Source: Cocos nucifera (Eukaryota; Streptophyta; Magnoliopsida; Arecales; Arecaceae). Taken from it: a DNA stretch of 64,000 nucleotides. The notes beneath the pieces are model-generated. The model searched no databases, was not told where the DNA came from, and worked only from the letters and a program-made list of their open reading frames with translations. Position numbers and translations under genes: made by a program. Shown in pieces: positions 36,346 through 48,416 of the stretch. Location of the stretch: NCBI GenBank assembly GCA_006176705.1, contig QRFJ01000304.1:869564-933563 (forward strand). Direction: 5' to 3'. The number at the start of each line of letters is the position of its first letter. Within the stretch, counting starts at the first letter, position 1.

Positions 36346-37302
36346 TGGGAGACGGGCAGTTGAAAAGATGAGGGGAGGGCAAAGACAGCCAAGAATAGGG
36401 GATGGCACGCAGCCGAGCCGACTTGGATCGAGATCGAGTCGACTGGGGGTGGACCCGAGCCGAATGTCTCAGGCATGGAGTCGGCTGTCTTAGACACAGA
36501 GCCGGCTCGACTTCTGAGCAAGCCGGTTTGATGGATGCGAATAGAATTTGATATGTCTCTCTAAGGTTCCAACTTTAAGTCCTAAGGTGTCGCCAATATC
36601 TACTTCGTTCTTCTTTCAGATTTCTGGATTAATACTCAGGTTTGCATAAGAGATCAGATCTACGACTGTTGCTCATCCGTAATTATTTATGAATATAATT
36701 CATGTTGTAGAATTTATTGAATAATATTTTTTAGATGTTATATCTTATTGCTTTTGTTTATTGAATTGCATAACAATAGACCCGTCAATTGATTAGTATA
36801 CATAATCTCCGACATTTGTATAATTTTATGTAATTATACAGATGAGAGAATTATGTATACTAATCAATTGATTGTCTAATTTAGATAGTTTAAAAATTAT
36901 AGATAATTCTATAGGTAGTTGCAGTAATCAAACAGTATACTAAGAATTTCGAATAAAATTTTAGACAGTATTTTTTTTTGTTCTCCCTATACGAAAGAAC
37001 TAAGAAAAAATGCTACCAAAATTTTATTCGATTTCTATTGCATATCATTTGATTACTGTATTGAACCTATAAAATTAATATAATTTTTGAATGGGATAGG
37101 ATCTATCTTTATCTATTAGTTGATGATAGGATGCATTTATTGCATATCTGAAAATGATATTTAATGTGAGTTCCATACATGATATTTATTTCAATTCTTA
37201 TTTATGATGTATTTTTTATTTATAATGTATATTTATTTATAATATATTAGTATATAATTTAAGTTTTATAAATGATTTAATTGCAGTATCATCATTTTTA
37301 AA
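36346..37302 (+). other. Intron DNA of CACTA copy C
   Basis: AT-rich non-coding DNA matching B (9353-10085). A piece of it (about 36755-36845) reappears out of place at 48296-48390. Confidence 0.5.
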
Positions 37303-38563
37303 ATGGATAAGGGATGGATAAAGTTTAGTAGACTCTCGTCAGAATATGAGACTGAACTTTAAAAATTTTTTGATTTTGCTATAGAAAAATTTGGGGACCA
37401 TGGACTGATCCAATATTTTTATAAAAAATATATGGATGGACCATGGCTATTTCGTCAAGATGTAAATGATCACCTCACTATTTATGACTTTAAAGTTGAT
37501 TATGAAATTTGTTGGGACCAACATGATGAGGATAGACCGTAAGAAGGTGATCTACATGATGAAAGAGTGGAACAAATGATTCATGATATATTTTTTTTTA
37601 TTGACTATAATGATGGTGCATCTACGTCCATGCCTGATCCTATGATTGATGGAATGATAAATAGTGAGGATGTAGAGAAGGTCCGCAAGTTGATGGAGGA
37701 TGCTAATATTCCATTGTATCTTGGATATAAAAAGATAGTGAAGCTAGAGTTCTTAATCCAGTTGTATCATGCAAAATGTTCTAGTGGATTTAGTAATAAT
37801 AGAGTGAACTGCATATTAGAGTTTTTGAAAAATATTCTTCTGGATGATGTACAAATTTTTAAGAATAATTATGAGGCATCGAAGATTATTGAACAACTAG
37901 ATTTTGCTTACACCAAGATATATGCATGTCCTAATAATTGCATGCTCTATTGAGAGGGGGATGTCAAGCAAAATGGGTGCATGAGGTATGGTGTGTCAAG
38001 ATGAAAATAGAATAAAGATAGCACATCAAATCGTGTACCTCAAAAGTTGATGTGGCATTTTTTTTGATTTCGAGACTATAAAATTTGTTTGTCTGCAAAG
38101 ACATCGAAGGATATGAGATGGCATGAAGAAAATCGAATAAAAAATGATGCATTGAGGCATCCAACCGATAGAGAGATATGGCAAAAGTTTAATGAATTAC
38201 ATCCTGACTTCGCACATGAGATACGTAATATGAGGTTGGACTTGTCGTACGATGGTTTCAATCCATTTAAGCATATGAATACCGTCCATAGTGTATAGCC
38301 AGTATTTATTCATATTTACAATCTTCCACCGTAGATGTGTATGAAAAAATTCTTTGTTTTCATAATAATGCTAATCCCTGGACCGATGGAGGTAGGTAAT
38401 GTATTGATATTTATTTATAGTCTTTTATTATCGAGCTGAAATAATTATGAAGCATTCAAGGTATTCCAACATTTGATGTTTTGCTGAATGAGTTATTCTC
38501 TATGCGCGCAGTACTTTTGTGGACAATAAAAGATTTTCCAACCTATGCTCTAATGTCGGGTTG
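37303..38563 (+). pseudogene. CACTA copy C transposase, N-terminal part
   Basis: Starts MDKGWIKFSRL at 37303. A stop replaces Gln near residue 20, but the frame otherwise reads GDHGLIQ, DVNDHLTIYDFKVDYEI, VEKVRKLMEDANIPLYLGYK and IQLYHAKCSSG, with a 128-codon open stretch at 37567-37953. TNP2 (Transposase_21) follows: DMRWHEENRIKNDALRHPTD, FAHEIRNMRLDLSYDGFNPF, YNLPP and IPGPMEVGN. The Cys-Pro-Cys of the associated domain is lost (now YFYKKY). The frame is cut at GGTTG (38559-38563) by an LTR element and resumes at 42961. Confidence 0.8.
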
Positions 38564-39987
38564 TGATCAATGCATTAAATATGACATAAGAAATATTAAG
38601 ATGTGTGCTATTTAATCTGTATTATTTATTATTTGATACTTCTTATGTTCATTTTTAGGAAATTATCATAGGCCCCAGTAATTATAGTTAACAAGCATGA
38701 CACATGCATATTTAAGCGATTGGATCTCCATATGGAATGAAGCTTGCATGAATGTTAAAGCACCGACTGGATATGGGAATAATTGATTATCAAGACGTAA
38801 TTCTACATTAAGTCCAAGCTTAATACAAAGTCTAATTTAAAAAGAAAGTAAAGGATATGAGTAGTATAAATACAAAAGAGATATTTATTTTAGAATTTTC
38901 CTTAGCTTTAGCAATTAATGAGAGCATTAAATGCTCCAAAGATTATGGGCGTTGGCTGGAGAATGGAATTTGGCATGAAGCTTTTGACTCTGGCATGCAT
39001 GCGGAGGCAGGGAGCTTGGATTTTTGATGCTATGAAAATAGCTTGCGGATTGAATCGGGCACTCATGGAAAAATAAAACAAGGAAAGAAGTGGATGCTTT
39101 GGTGAGCAGACGGATGCAGCAACATAACGAATGATGGATGGATTAGAAATTTTAAAGAAAAAAATAATATTTGAAAATATCCTTAGAGGAAAATTTATAT
39201 TTTCTTTATCTACTTTGATCCTCCAATCTCATTCATCCATTCTTTAGGTCTTATTTTTTTTTAGTCCCACATCTGAAAGTTACGTAAACTCTTCCCTCTT
39301 ATCACCTATAAAAAGGCTCTTGTACTCCTACTTGAGGATCATCCTAGAAATTCTTCTAGAGCCTTGCATAGAGGAAGAAAAAGGGATCACTTCATGAGCA
39401 GCTAGGCTAATAATCTCAGAAGGAGAGAAAAAATTTTGTAACGACACAGAGTGGGTTCTATTATTCTAAACTTTTTGTATTTCTTTTATATGCAATAAAG
39501 ATTATACTTTTTATTGAATTATCATGAGTTCTTTATTTGCTTTCTTATATGATTTCTTTTATGCTCTCTTGTTAGATTAAGTTTAGGAATAACTTTTACT
39601 TTTCGAAGATGCACCGTGATCTATGGGTATGAAATGTGCTGAGAAAAAAAGAGTTATTTACGTAGTACTTTTTGGAGATGCATCATGATCTATGGGTATG
39701 GGGCATGCCGAGGAAAGATAGATACTTTTTCTAAAATTAATCGCATCTATTTAATTTTTAAAAAAGAGATATAACTTTACTAGTGCAAAATTAATTTAAA
39801 ACTTTTGAGCTGTTTACTTTATAATTATATCAATTTTAAGATAGTTTATTTTTTAAATTAAAATAAATCTTCTTTTTTTTATTTTGTAATCTCAACTTAG
39901 CCCAAGATTTCTGAGGATACGATCTTGACTCATCCTACCTACGTAGTGAGTAGAGTTATTTTTAGTACTATCAATGACTATGCATAA
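38564..39987 (+). repeat. 5' LTR of the non-autonomous element
   Basis: 1,424 bp, starting TGATCAATGC. The 3' LTR ends CATCA, matched here by CATAA, so the terminal CA has mutated. Contains a TATA-like ACCTATAAAAAGGC at about 39306 followed by a leader and an AATAAAG polyadenylation-like signal near 39495. Confidence 0.85.
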
Positions 39988-39992
39988 AATTT

Positions 39993-40010
39993 TGGTACTA
40001 TTGTCGGAGA
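39993..40010 (+). promoter_or_regulatory. Decayed primer binding site (tRNA-Asp type)
   Basis: TGGTACTATTGTCGGAGA lies five bases after the 5' LTR. It matches 12 of 18 positions of TGGCGCCGTTGCCGGGGA, complementary to plant tRNA-Asp and used by Athila/Tat-type elements. All six mismatches are C to T or G to A. Confidence 0.6.
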
Positions 40011-41519
40011 TCTTGGCATGATTGTTTTAAAAAAAAAATCTATAAAATATATTAAAAAATTATTTTATTGCTTTCTAGGTTTTTATTTTCTGCTTTAGAT
40101 TACTTTACTATCTTTCTAGTAAAATAATTTTGTCTTTGACTTTCTGCCTATTTTAGACTTATATTTTATTTCTAGAATAATTTACTTTCTTTTAATAGAT
40201 TCTTCAAAAAAATCAAAAATTTTTTTTAAAAAAGTTTGACTGCTTTACTTTAATTGCTTAATTACTTTCTATTTACTCTTTTTAAAATTTCTACCTTATA
40301 TTATTTTTCATATATAGTAGATTTACTATTTTCTAGCTAGATTACCTTATTTGCATACATAGAAAAATTTTCTACTTTCTAATCCATAGAATAATTTACT
40401 GCTTTATATAATTAGTAATTTTCTATTTTTTATAGTTTAAAATAATTATCTTAAAAGTAGATTTAATTTTTTATTTTATTTGTAGTTTATCTAGTTCTTT
40501 TTAATCTTAGCATAATTTACTTTCTATTTAATTAATTTTTTTAAATTTTTTTAAATCTAATTAACTTAATTAAAACCTATCTCTTATTTCTTTTTGCTTA
40601 AAGATAACATAACATAAAAAGAAAATAAAACACCACATAACACTTAACTAAAATAGAAAAACTAATTAAATCTTAAAAGATTTTTACTTATATTGGACAT
40701 CTTTTTTAATTGCATTGCATCTTTTATAAAATACATTAAGGCACTTAACCCAATTAAATAAGATAAGATGGAAATTTGATCACCCCTTCTTAGCCCAAAA
40801 AATTACTATCCTTCATATTGCATTAACCTAAACCTTTAATTTAAAAGCAATTAGACGTTGATCCCTAAGAAATTCAAGCTTAACAGGATAGGTGACCCTA
40901 AGAGTAGGACCAAGTTAGACTTGGTCAGCTCGTTGGTGTCTAGGCAAGTGATTTGTGGGACGATTGGATCCGAAGAAAGGTGATTTATAATTGATTTCGT
41001 TCACTGATCTGACCAATTTAATTGATGTCTAAGAAAAGCAATGGAAGGACTCCCACCGACCTTACATTTACCTGGCCAGTTGGTTAGTCAAGCTCTGACT
41101 TGGAGGGCTTGAAGGTTAGCTTGGATCGGTTAGAAGCAGTTTAGAGTTAGGATAACCTTAGGATAGATTTGATTGCACTACTTATTTGAAGAAAATAATA
41201 AAAATAATTAAAAAAAATAACTTTTTCTTCTATCATCTATAGGTTTAGAACTTTCATAGGACAATTTTCTTTAGACTTTTTCTTCTACTTTCTCTTCTCC
41301 TCTTCTTCTCTTCTCCTTCCTCATTACAACCTAAAATCCAACCTTTAGATCCTGAAATAGAATGAACCATCAGAGCTATTCGAGCTAGAATTATGGATCG
41401 TAATCACGAGTCTGATCCACTGTGTCCATCATAATCACTCTTTAGGAATGCCTAGGATAACTTTCAATCCAAAGATAATTCGAGATATATTACTGATTTA
41501 TTTTACTCGAGGACGAGCA

Positions 41520-41538
41520 AAATTCAAGTTGGAGGGTG
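41520..41538 (+). promoter_or_regulatory. Polypurine tract before the 3' LTR
   Basis: AAGTTGGAGGGTG abuts the 3' LTR and is preceded by CTCGAGGACGAGCAAAATTC, a context familiar from plant Ty3/gypsy elements. Confidence 0.65.
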
Positions 41539-42960
41539 TGATCAATGCATTAAATATGACATAAGAAATATTAAGATGTGTGCTATTTAATCTCTATTAT
41601 TTATTATTTGATGCTTCTTATATTCATTTTTAGGAAATTGTCAAAGGCCCGAGTAATTGTAGTTAACAAGCCTGACACATGCATATTCAAATGGTTGGAT
41701 CTCCATATAGAAAGAAGCTTGCACGAATGTTAAAGCACCAACTAGATATGAGAATAATTGATTATCAAGATGTAATCCTACATCAAGTCCAAGCTTAATA
41801 CAAAGTCCAATTTAAAAAGAAAGTAAAGGATATAAGTAGTATAAATACAAAAAAGATATTTATTTTAGAATTTTTCTTAGCATTAGCAATTAATGGGAGC
41901 ATTGAATGCTCCAAAGATTATGGGTATTGGCTGGAGAATGGAAGTTGGCATGAAGCCTTTGGTTTTGGCACACACACGGAGGCGGGGAGCTTGGATTTTT
42001 GATGCTATGAAAATAGCTTGCGGATTAGATCGGGCACTCATGGAAAAATAAAATAAGGAAAGAAGCGGATGCGATGGTGAACAGACGGATGCAGCAACAC
42101 AGCAAACGATGGATGGATCAAAAATTTTAAAGAAGAAAATAATATTTAAAAATATCCTAAGAGGAAAATTTATATTTTTTTTATCTGCTTTGATCCTCCA
42201 ATCTCATCCATCCATTCTTTAGGTCTTATTATTTTTTTAGTCCCACAGCTGAAAGTCATGTAAAACTCTTTTCTCTTATCACCTATAAAAAGGCTCTTGC
42301 ACTCCTACTTGAGGATCATCCCAGAAATTCTTCTAGAGCCTTGCATAGAGGAAGAAAAAAGACTACTCCATGAGCAGCTAGGCTAGCAGTCTTGGGAGGG
42401 GAGAAAAAATTTTGTAACGACACAAAGCGGATTCTATTGTTCTAAACTTTTGTATTTTTTTTATATACAATAAAGATTATATTTTTTATTGAATTATCAT
42501 GAGTTCTTTATTTGCTTTCTTATATAATTTTTTTTATGCTCTCTTGTTAGATTAAGTTTAGAAATAACTTTTACTTTTTGGAGACGCATTGTGATCTATG
42601 GGTACGGAATGTGTCGAGGAAAGAAGAGTTATTTATCTAGTACTTTTTGGTTATGCACCGTGATCTACGGATACGGAGCAAGTCAAGAAAAGACATGTAC
42701 TTTTTCTAAAATTAATCGCATCTATTTAATTTAAAAAAAAAGATACAACTATGCTAGTGCAAAATTAATTCAAAACTCTCAAGCTCTTTATTTTATAATT
42801 ACATCGATTTTAGGATAGTTTAATTTCTAAATCAAAATAAATCCTCTTTCTTTATTTTGCAATCTCAGCTGAGTCCAAGGTTTCTGAGGATATGATCTCG
42901 ACTCATCCTACCTACGTAGTAAGTAGAGTTATTTTTGGTGCTATCAATGACTATACATCA
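41539..42960 (+). repeat. 3' LTR of the non-autonomous element
   Basis: 1,422 bp, TGATCAATGC to CATCA, collinear with the 5' LTR and carrying ACCTATAAAAAGGC at about 42281. Confidence 0.88.
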
Positions 42961-45050
42961 AGTTGTAGCATCAAAGATGAGCTAGCATGCTCGGTTTGTG
43001 AAAAAAATATTCGATCTAGAAGGTTGACACATCGGAGGAGCTTTAGCTATCTGGGGCATCGACGTTTTCTCCATTGAAATTATCCATATAGAAGGGATGC
43101 ACGCTCCTTCGATGGCACCGTTGAAGAAGATGAGGTGCCTAGTCGGATATCTGAAAGTGATGTACTTAGAGAGTTGGATGGTCTTAGTATTGAATTTGAA
43201 AAAGCTGATCCGATTGGTGGTAAAAAAAAGCATCGATCAAAGAAAGATGACACATACTTTAATTGGAGGAAAAAGAGCATCTTCTTTGACTTGCCATATT
43301 GGGAGACAAACTTATTATGCCACTGCTTAGATATAATGCATATTGAAAAAAATATATGCGAGCTCCTATTAGCAACAATCTTGAATATCAAAGATAAGAC
43401 CAAGGATGACTTGAATTCTTGATTTGACTTTAAAAAATAGGATATTAGAAGATCACTCCATCTAGAGCCAATAGGGAGAGAATAGTGAAGGCTCCCTCAT
43501 GCATGCTATGTTATGAATGCCTCCGAATGATCGACATTTCTTCATATGTTGGAGAATATAAAGGTCCCTGATGGATACTCAAGCAATATATCAAAGCATG
43601 TGAATAGTAAGAATGTCAAACTTGGAGGATTGAAGACTTATGATTATCATGTGCTGATACAGAAATTGATCCCAATAGTTATTTACCGCGTGTTGTCGAA
43701 AAATGTCAGAATGGCTATTATTCGTCTTTGCAATTTTTACAGAGATATTTATGCAAAGAGGTTGTTTAAGAAAGATATGAAGAAAATGAAAGTAAGGGCG
43801 ATGACTATATTATGTGATCTGGAGAAGATATTTTCACCATTATTTTTCATGGTTATGATGTATCTCATCGTGCATCTTGCAGAAAAAGTTGCACTTAGAG
43901 ACCCAGTATTCTGTCGATGGATGTATCCTACTGAGAAGAATGTTCAAACTCTAAAATCTTATGTAAAAAATATGAATTGCCTAGAAGGATCCATAGTAGA
44001 AGATTATTTGAGTCAAGAGTGTATGAATTTTTGTACCATGTACTTAAATAAGCTTGAGACACATCGTAATCGGCTAATGAGAAATCAGGATGATCAGTAT
44101 GAGCCAATTGAGCCTACATTTGAGTCCATTCCACAGTCAGATAGACTTTCCACTTCATACCACCTCATTGATTTAAGCATTGAGAAAATAGATAAGGCAC
44201 ATCGCTACATACTCTTCAACTGTGATGTCATTGAGTCATACATAAGATGAGTCACTTAACCTTATTTATTTTATAATAATTAGAAGAAAATATTTAATTA
44301 TATCTAAATTTATTCTTTGTGCATGCAACAAATATAAGGAGGTCATAAAAGTAAAATATGGTGCTCTAAGTATGCGGGAGAAAGAGAAAATGCATAGCAA
44401 AATTTTTTTTGAATAATTCAAAGATCATATAAGCGATTATATATTCTTATCTTGTACAACTTATTTGAATATATTTACTAATTAGGTATCATCTTCTTAA
44501 TTAGGTATGAAAATTATCGCTCAGTGATGTAAGCTCTGAAATATGTGCTCTTTCAATAGGCCCTAATCATACCATACGTGAGTATAAATAGCTCGTCATT
44601 AATAACTACAGGTTTAATATTTACAGTAGATTCGTAAATATGAAAACATAAAATAGTGACATCATGTTGAGCACCACCACTTGGTGTTATGCTAGCTCGA
44701 GGAATTCATAGCCTCGTACAGAGGATTTGAACTATTATGGCATGGTAGAGAAGATAGTCATCTTGAACTATTATTCTAAAGAAAGGATTGCATTGATGAA
44801 GTACAATTGGTTTGATACCTTATCATAGTCTGGGATGAAGATTGATGAGTGTGGTTTTAATCTTGTTAACATACAACGTCATCTTTATACTGAAGAACCA
44901 TATATATTTGCCTCCCAAGCTAGTCAAGTCTTCTACGTTAGTAATCCCTTGGAGCCTCAATGGGGTGTTGTTGTGAAGATGGTGCCTAGTTATATTTTTG
45001 ATGATGTTAAAGTTGATGATGATGTTGAACCATGCATGTAAAGTACTCCT
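42961..45050 (+). pseudogene. CACTA copy C transposase, middle and DUF4216 part
   Basis: Resumes after the LTR element with DELACSVCEKNIRSRRLTHR and SYLGHRRFLH, then FDLPYWETNLLCHCLDIMHI and ELLLATILNIKDKTKDD (TNP2 end). DUF4218 in an open frame 43546-44250 contains LCNFYRDIYAKRLFKKD, RDPVFCRWMYPTEKNVQTLK and QECMNFCTMYLNKLE. A small exon follows near 44335-44430, then DUF4216 (about 44510-45041) with MKIDECGFNLVNIQRHLYTE and QASQVFYVSNPLEPQWG. Stops (for example at 43079 and around 44530-44830) make it inactive. The order matches B and A. Confidence 0.8.
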
Positions 45051-45222
45051 CTAGGATAAAACTTATCCGGTACTGTTGAGATTTTAGATATATTTATCAG
45101 GAGCGATGGTGATGTCTATATTGTAGATGCCACTAGACAATGACTTCAATATTTTGGTATAAATTATTAGAGTCTACTTATTGATGTGTTGCTAATATTA
45201 TTTTTCAACATGTTATATTTAT

Positions 45223-45650
45223 TGTCCAAAGTTTGCAACCCAAGAGGAGGGGTGAATTGAATTTCTAAAATAGAGATGGTTGTAGAGAGATTTTGAGACC
45301 TCTCAGTTCTGAATGAGATATCTCGTCGAAATCATGAGATCTCTCAAGAATCCTACGAGACTTCTTGCTCTCAGAGCATAAAAATTGAGTTTCTATTTTA
45401 GTCAAAGAGATTTTTGAGGGATTTTTGTTACGAATCAAAGAGATTTGATTTTTGTTTGAATTCTCCTTTATATCTTTCTTGTTTTGGTTAAAGAGCTCTC
45501 TTTCTTCTGATCTTTGAAAGCTTAAGAAAAATTTCTTCTTTAAGGATCTTGACTTGATGAATTTTTGTAGATCTTTTCTTGAAATGATTCTTCAATTTAA
45601 ATACCTGAAAAGATCTACATTCACTCATGAAATACATGGTTAAATACTCA
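45223..45650. mobile_element. Insertion of about 430 bp in the last intron of copy C
   Basis: Copy A and the second partial copy at 48417 have continuous intron here (CATGTTATATTGGTTAATGT-like). Copy C is interrupted after CATGTTATATTTATTG and resumes at CATGTTGATTAACG. The insert starts TCCAAAGTTTGCAACCCAAG then AGGAGGGGTGAATTG. Class not recognised; CATGTT at both edges may be a short target duplication. Confidence 0.45.
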
Positions 45651-45756
45651 AACTCATGTTGATTAACGTTGTAGGTCATGATGGCACCGAAATGCCATCT
45701 AGCTTTCACCCCCATTTCTTAAATGACTATGCAGAGCTCTACATCTGAGCCATGCC
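45651..45756 (+). pseudogene. First, truncated copy of the exon after DUF4216
   Basis: Reads AGGTCATGATGGCACCGAAA and ATGCCATCTAGCTTTCACCC, homologous to 2262-2340 in A, and stops at CATCTGAGCC where the CCGTGCC repeat begins. The same exon appears again, longer, at 48458-48620. Confidence 0.6.
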
Positions 45757-45886
45757 AGTAGGCCGTGCCATGCCATGCCATGGGCCATGCCGTGCCAATA
45801 GGCCATGCCATGTCATGGGTCGTGTCGTGCCATGCTGTGCCGTATCTTGGACTGTGCCATATCGGTAGGCTGTGCGATGCCATGTC
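45757..45886. repeat. CCGTGCC/GCCATGCC minisatellite, left part
   Basis: Degenerate units of about 20 bp on GCCATGCCGTGCCAATAGGC. The array continues at 48165-48260 after a solo LTR. Confidence 0.8.
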
Positions 45887-48159
45887 TGTTAGATATATGT
45901 GCTCTAGAAGTCAAAATTGACTGACACTTGTAATACACTTCTAGGAGCAAAATTATAATTTTGACTAATATCAATAAAATGGGTTATTTTCTATCACATA
46001 TGTGTATTTGGTGTCTGTGATACATCCTTTAAGTTAATGGTAATGATAATTCATATTTTCAAGAGTTGAAAATTTAAGACATGAATAATCATTGTTAACT
46101 CATAAAATGCTTCCGACCATAGGATCATCACGAGGATGGTGATTGATCCAAAAGGTTGGTGTACAATCACTTCTCTTTAGTAGATGAGTCTTCAGTCTAT
46201 GGTGTGGAGACATCGGAGCAAGAGTATAGATACTCGTTAGAGAACGAGGGCACTGAGCGTGACCACCTCGAGTAGTCATTAGGGAGTCTACCTTCTCATC
46301 AATGACTGACTCGATGCTGCAGTAGTGTGTCTGGTTCTTTGACCTGAGGTGCATTAGCAGTTCACCTTAAGAATGTTATAGTTTGACTACACCATTACTC
46401 GATCTCCTAGCCATTCGAAATCCTGAGGTGTATGTTGGCTATAGCATATTCATTGTAGAAATTGGATTGCATCAAGATGGAATCTATCTACCTCGGTGGT
46501 AGAGGGCAGCCCTATGATAATCATGAGAATCAAGTCCAAAAGTCCATGGCCATGGCAGAGTAAAATAATAGAAAGAGTTTCTATTTAGATTTTCACATCG
46601 GATTCGAATCGAATAATTACATTATATGACAGAGACTAGGGTTTAATGAGTTCACCTTAACCTTAATCTGATCATGGCTCAAGATAGAAGAACTTAATTA
46701 CATAAGTAGCTGCACCAAGAGGTTCGCATTCAGCTCTGATGGATTGCCACCATATACTGCTAGGTGTCACTAGTAGATTTTGGGAGCAATTAGAATGATT
46801 TAGATGATCGATCATTATAACTGTTCGAATCAGAAGAGTTCTGATCCATTGAAAGGAGTTTCGATGATGTCGATGATAGAGATCATGACATATCCCATTA
46901 CCATACAGAACTGAACCTAATTGACCACACAAATAAGGGTTTGAATCTGGTGATCATCAATTGAACTGATCTAGTTCAATTGATCTGAATGAGATTCAAT
47001 TAGGTTCAAAAAAATCGTGCTAGCACTCGATTGAACCTAACATTTTTCTTTTGCTATCATAAATAAGTTGTCCTATCTGAGCCAAAGAAGTTTATGCTCA
47101 ATCAGAGGCCTTCATATGGTCTGACTGGAGGTTGTCCAAGTCAAAAAAAGTTATCTTATTTTATAAGACATTATCTACCATTTTTGGTCACCTGCCATTT
47201 CTTGTTCTTTGACTTTGATCAAAAGTCTATCTTTGACTGGTCAAATGTTGACTATTGACACTTTGACTTCTGTCCACGTGTCATGCTCCTATTGGAGAGC
47301 TGATGGGGGCCTGTCCCTCTACTAGAACCTGGCAAGAAAGAGGGCGCACGCCACCCTTAGCGTGTGCCCAAGTTGGAGGCGCCTAGGAGTCCCTGTTGGA
47401 CAGGGACTCCATCTCCTTTTTGGATTTCAATTAGAGTTCTCCTAAGAACCAACTTTGACTAGTCTTAGGCACCCTCTAAGGAGGAATCCAGGGGACTCTA
47501 TTCCCACCAATCAAATTTAGATCTGATTTCATAAAGAGTTATGATTGGTTGGGAAGAAGAGGAGTTGGACCACAGTTAGTCTATAAATTGGACCTTGCGC
47601 CCAATACAAAAGAGATTGAATCACAATTCTCCATGCCCCAAGGCTGCCTCTCCCCTCTTCCTCCATGCCAAAAGCATCTTCTCCCTCTCCTCTCCACGTC
47701 CAAAAGGGTTTTGGACCTTGGTTGGTGCAATCTAGACAAGAGAAAGGTGAGTGAAAGCTAGAAGGCTGCGCTGCTGCAAAGGACAACTGCTGATCTTCAA
47801 AAAGAGTTTTGAAGATTCTCCAGATTAGATCCAGATCTGATTTCTGAAGATGTGATAGAAAAGAAGAGGATCTCTAGATCCAGCTCGAGTGGATATCGAT
47901 AGAGGTCAGGCACTTGCGTGGTTAGATCCAGAACCTTCCGCTGCTTACAGGATCATCAACGGATAATAGGATTACCCACTTCAAGATAAATTTAATTTAA
48001 TTTAATTTATCTAATTTTATTTTAATTTTTAAAATAATAATAATCAGATCTAAAATATCTTAGATCTGATCTAGATCAAAGTGAAAAATTTTTGAAATAT
48101 ATCTCTTGATTTGATCAGTTCTGAACGAACCTGGTCCAAAAAATTAAGATTTTCCATCA
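45887..48159 (+). mobile_element. Solo LTR, probably Ty1/copia, 2.27 kb
   Basis: Starts TGTTAGATATATGTGCTC and ends TTTTCCATCA. It is flanked by perfect 5-bp duplications ATGTC (45882-45886 and 48160-48164) and splits a CCGTGCC minisatellite that resumes directly. It has a TATA-like CTATAAATTGG near 47581 followed by a leader. No gag/pol, so recombination between two LTRs probably removed the interior. Copia assignment rests on the LTR start resembling long-LTR monocot copia elements; this is from memory. Confidence 0.85.
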
Positions 48160-48164
48160 ATGTC

Positions 48165-48260
48165 GATAGGCCGTGCCTTAGACCGTGTCGTGCCGATAGA
48201 CTGTACCGTGCCATGCCGTGTTGGTAGGCCATGCCTTGGGCTGTGCCATGCTGACTGCTA
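48165..48260. repeat. CCGTGCC/GCCATGCC minisatellite, right part
   Basis: Units such as GATAGGCCGTGCCTTAGACC and GTGCCATGCCGTGTTGGTAG continue the array at 45757-45886. Confidence 0.8.
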
Positions 48261-48289
48261 AGAGAACCCCCAACCGCTAAGAGAACTCT

Positions 48290-48400
48290 CATCTTGTTGC
48301 TTTTGTTTATTGCATTGCATAGCGATAGACCCATCAATTGATTAGTATACATAATCTTCGGCATCCATACATTTATATGTAATTGTACAGATGATACTTA
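48290..48400 (+). repeat. Displaced 5' intron fragment within copy C
   Basis: TTGTTGCTTTTGTTTATTGC, then GATAGACCCATCAATTGATT and AGTATACATAATC match the 5' intron of the same element (36755-36845). They lie directly before the 3' exon region, so sequence order is scrambled here. Confidence 0.65.
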
Positions 48401-48416
48401 GGCATATCTTTGATTA

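Larger units (their letters stand above)
38564..42960 (+). mobile_element. Non-autonomous LTR retrotransposon inside CACTA C
   Basis: Two LTRs, 38564-39987 and 41539-42960, both start TGATCAATGCATTAAATATG. The internal region is only about 1.55 kb with no gag or pol frame. Target duplication: GGTTG (38559-38563) and AGTTG (42961-42965). In B the undisturbed transposase reads TCGGGTTGGAGTACC on the coding strand, confirming the empty site. A primer-binding-site remnant follows the 5' LTR and a purine-rich tract precedes the 3' LTR. The LTRs differ by roughly 7-8% in their first 180 bp (by eye), so the insertion is old. Internal deletion of an Athila/Tat-like Ty3/gypsy element is plausible. Confidence 0.88.

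Noticed and set aside
39993..40010. Possible tRNA-related sequence
   Set aside because: Only an 18-base complement of a tRNA 3' end placed after an LTR; a primer-binding site, not a tRNA gene. I found no cloverleaf anywhere in the window.
43546..44250. 234-codon open frame considered as an intact host gene
   Set aside because: It is the DUF4218 part of the CACTA C transposase, collinear with copies A and B, and flanked by stops.
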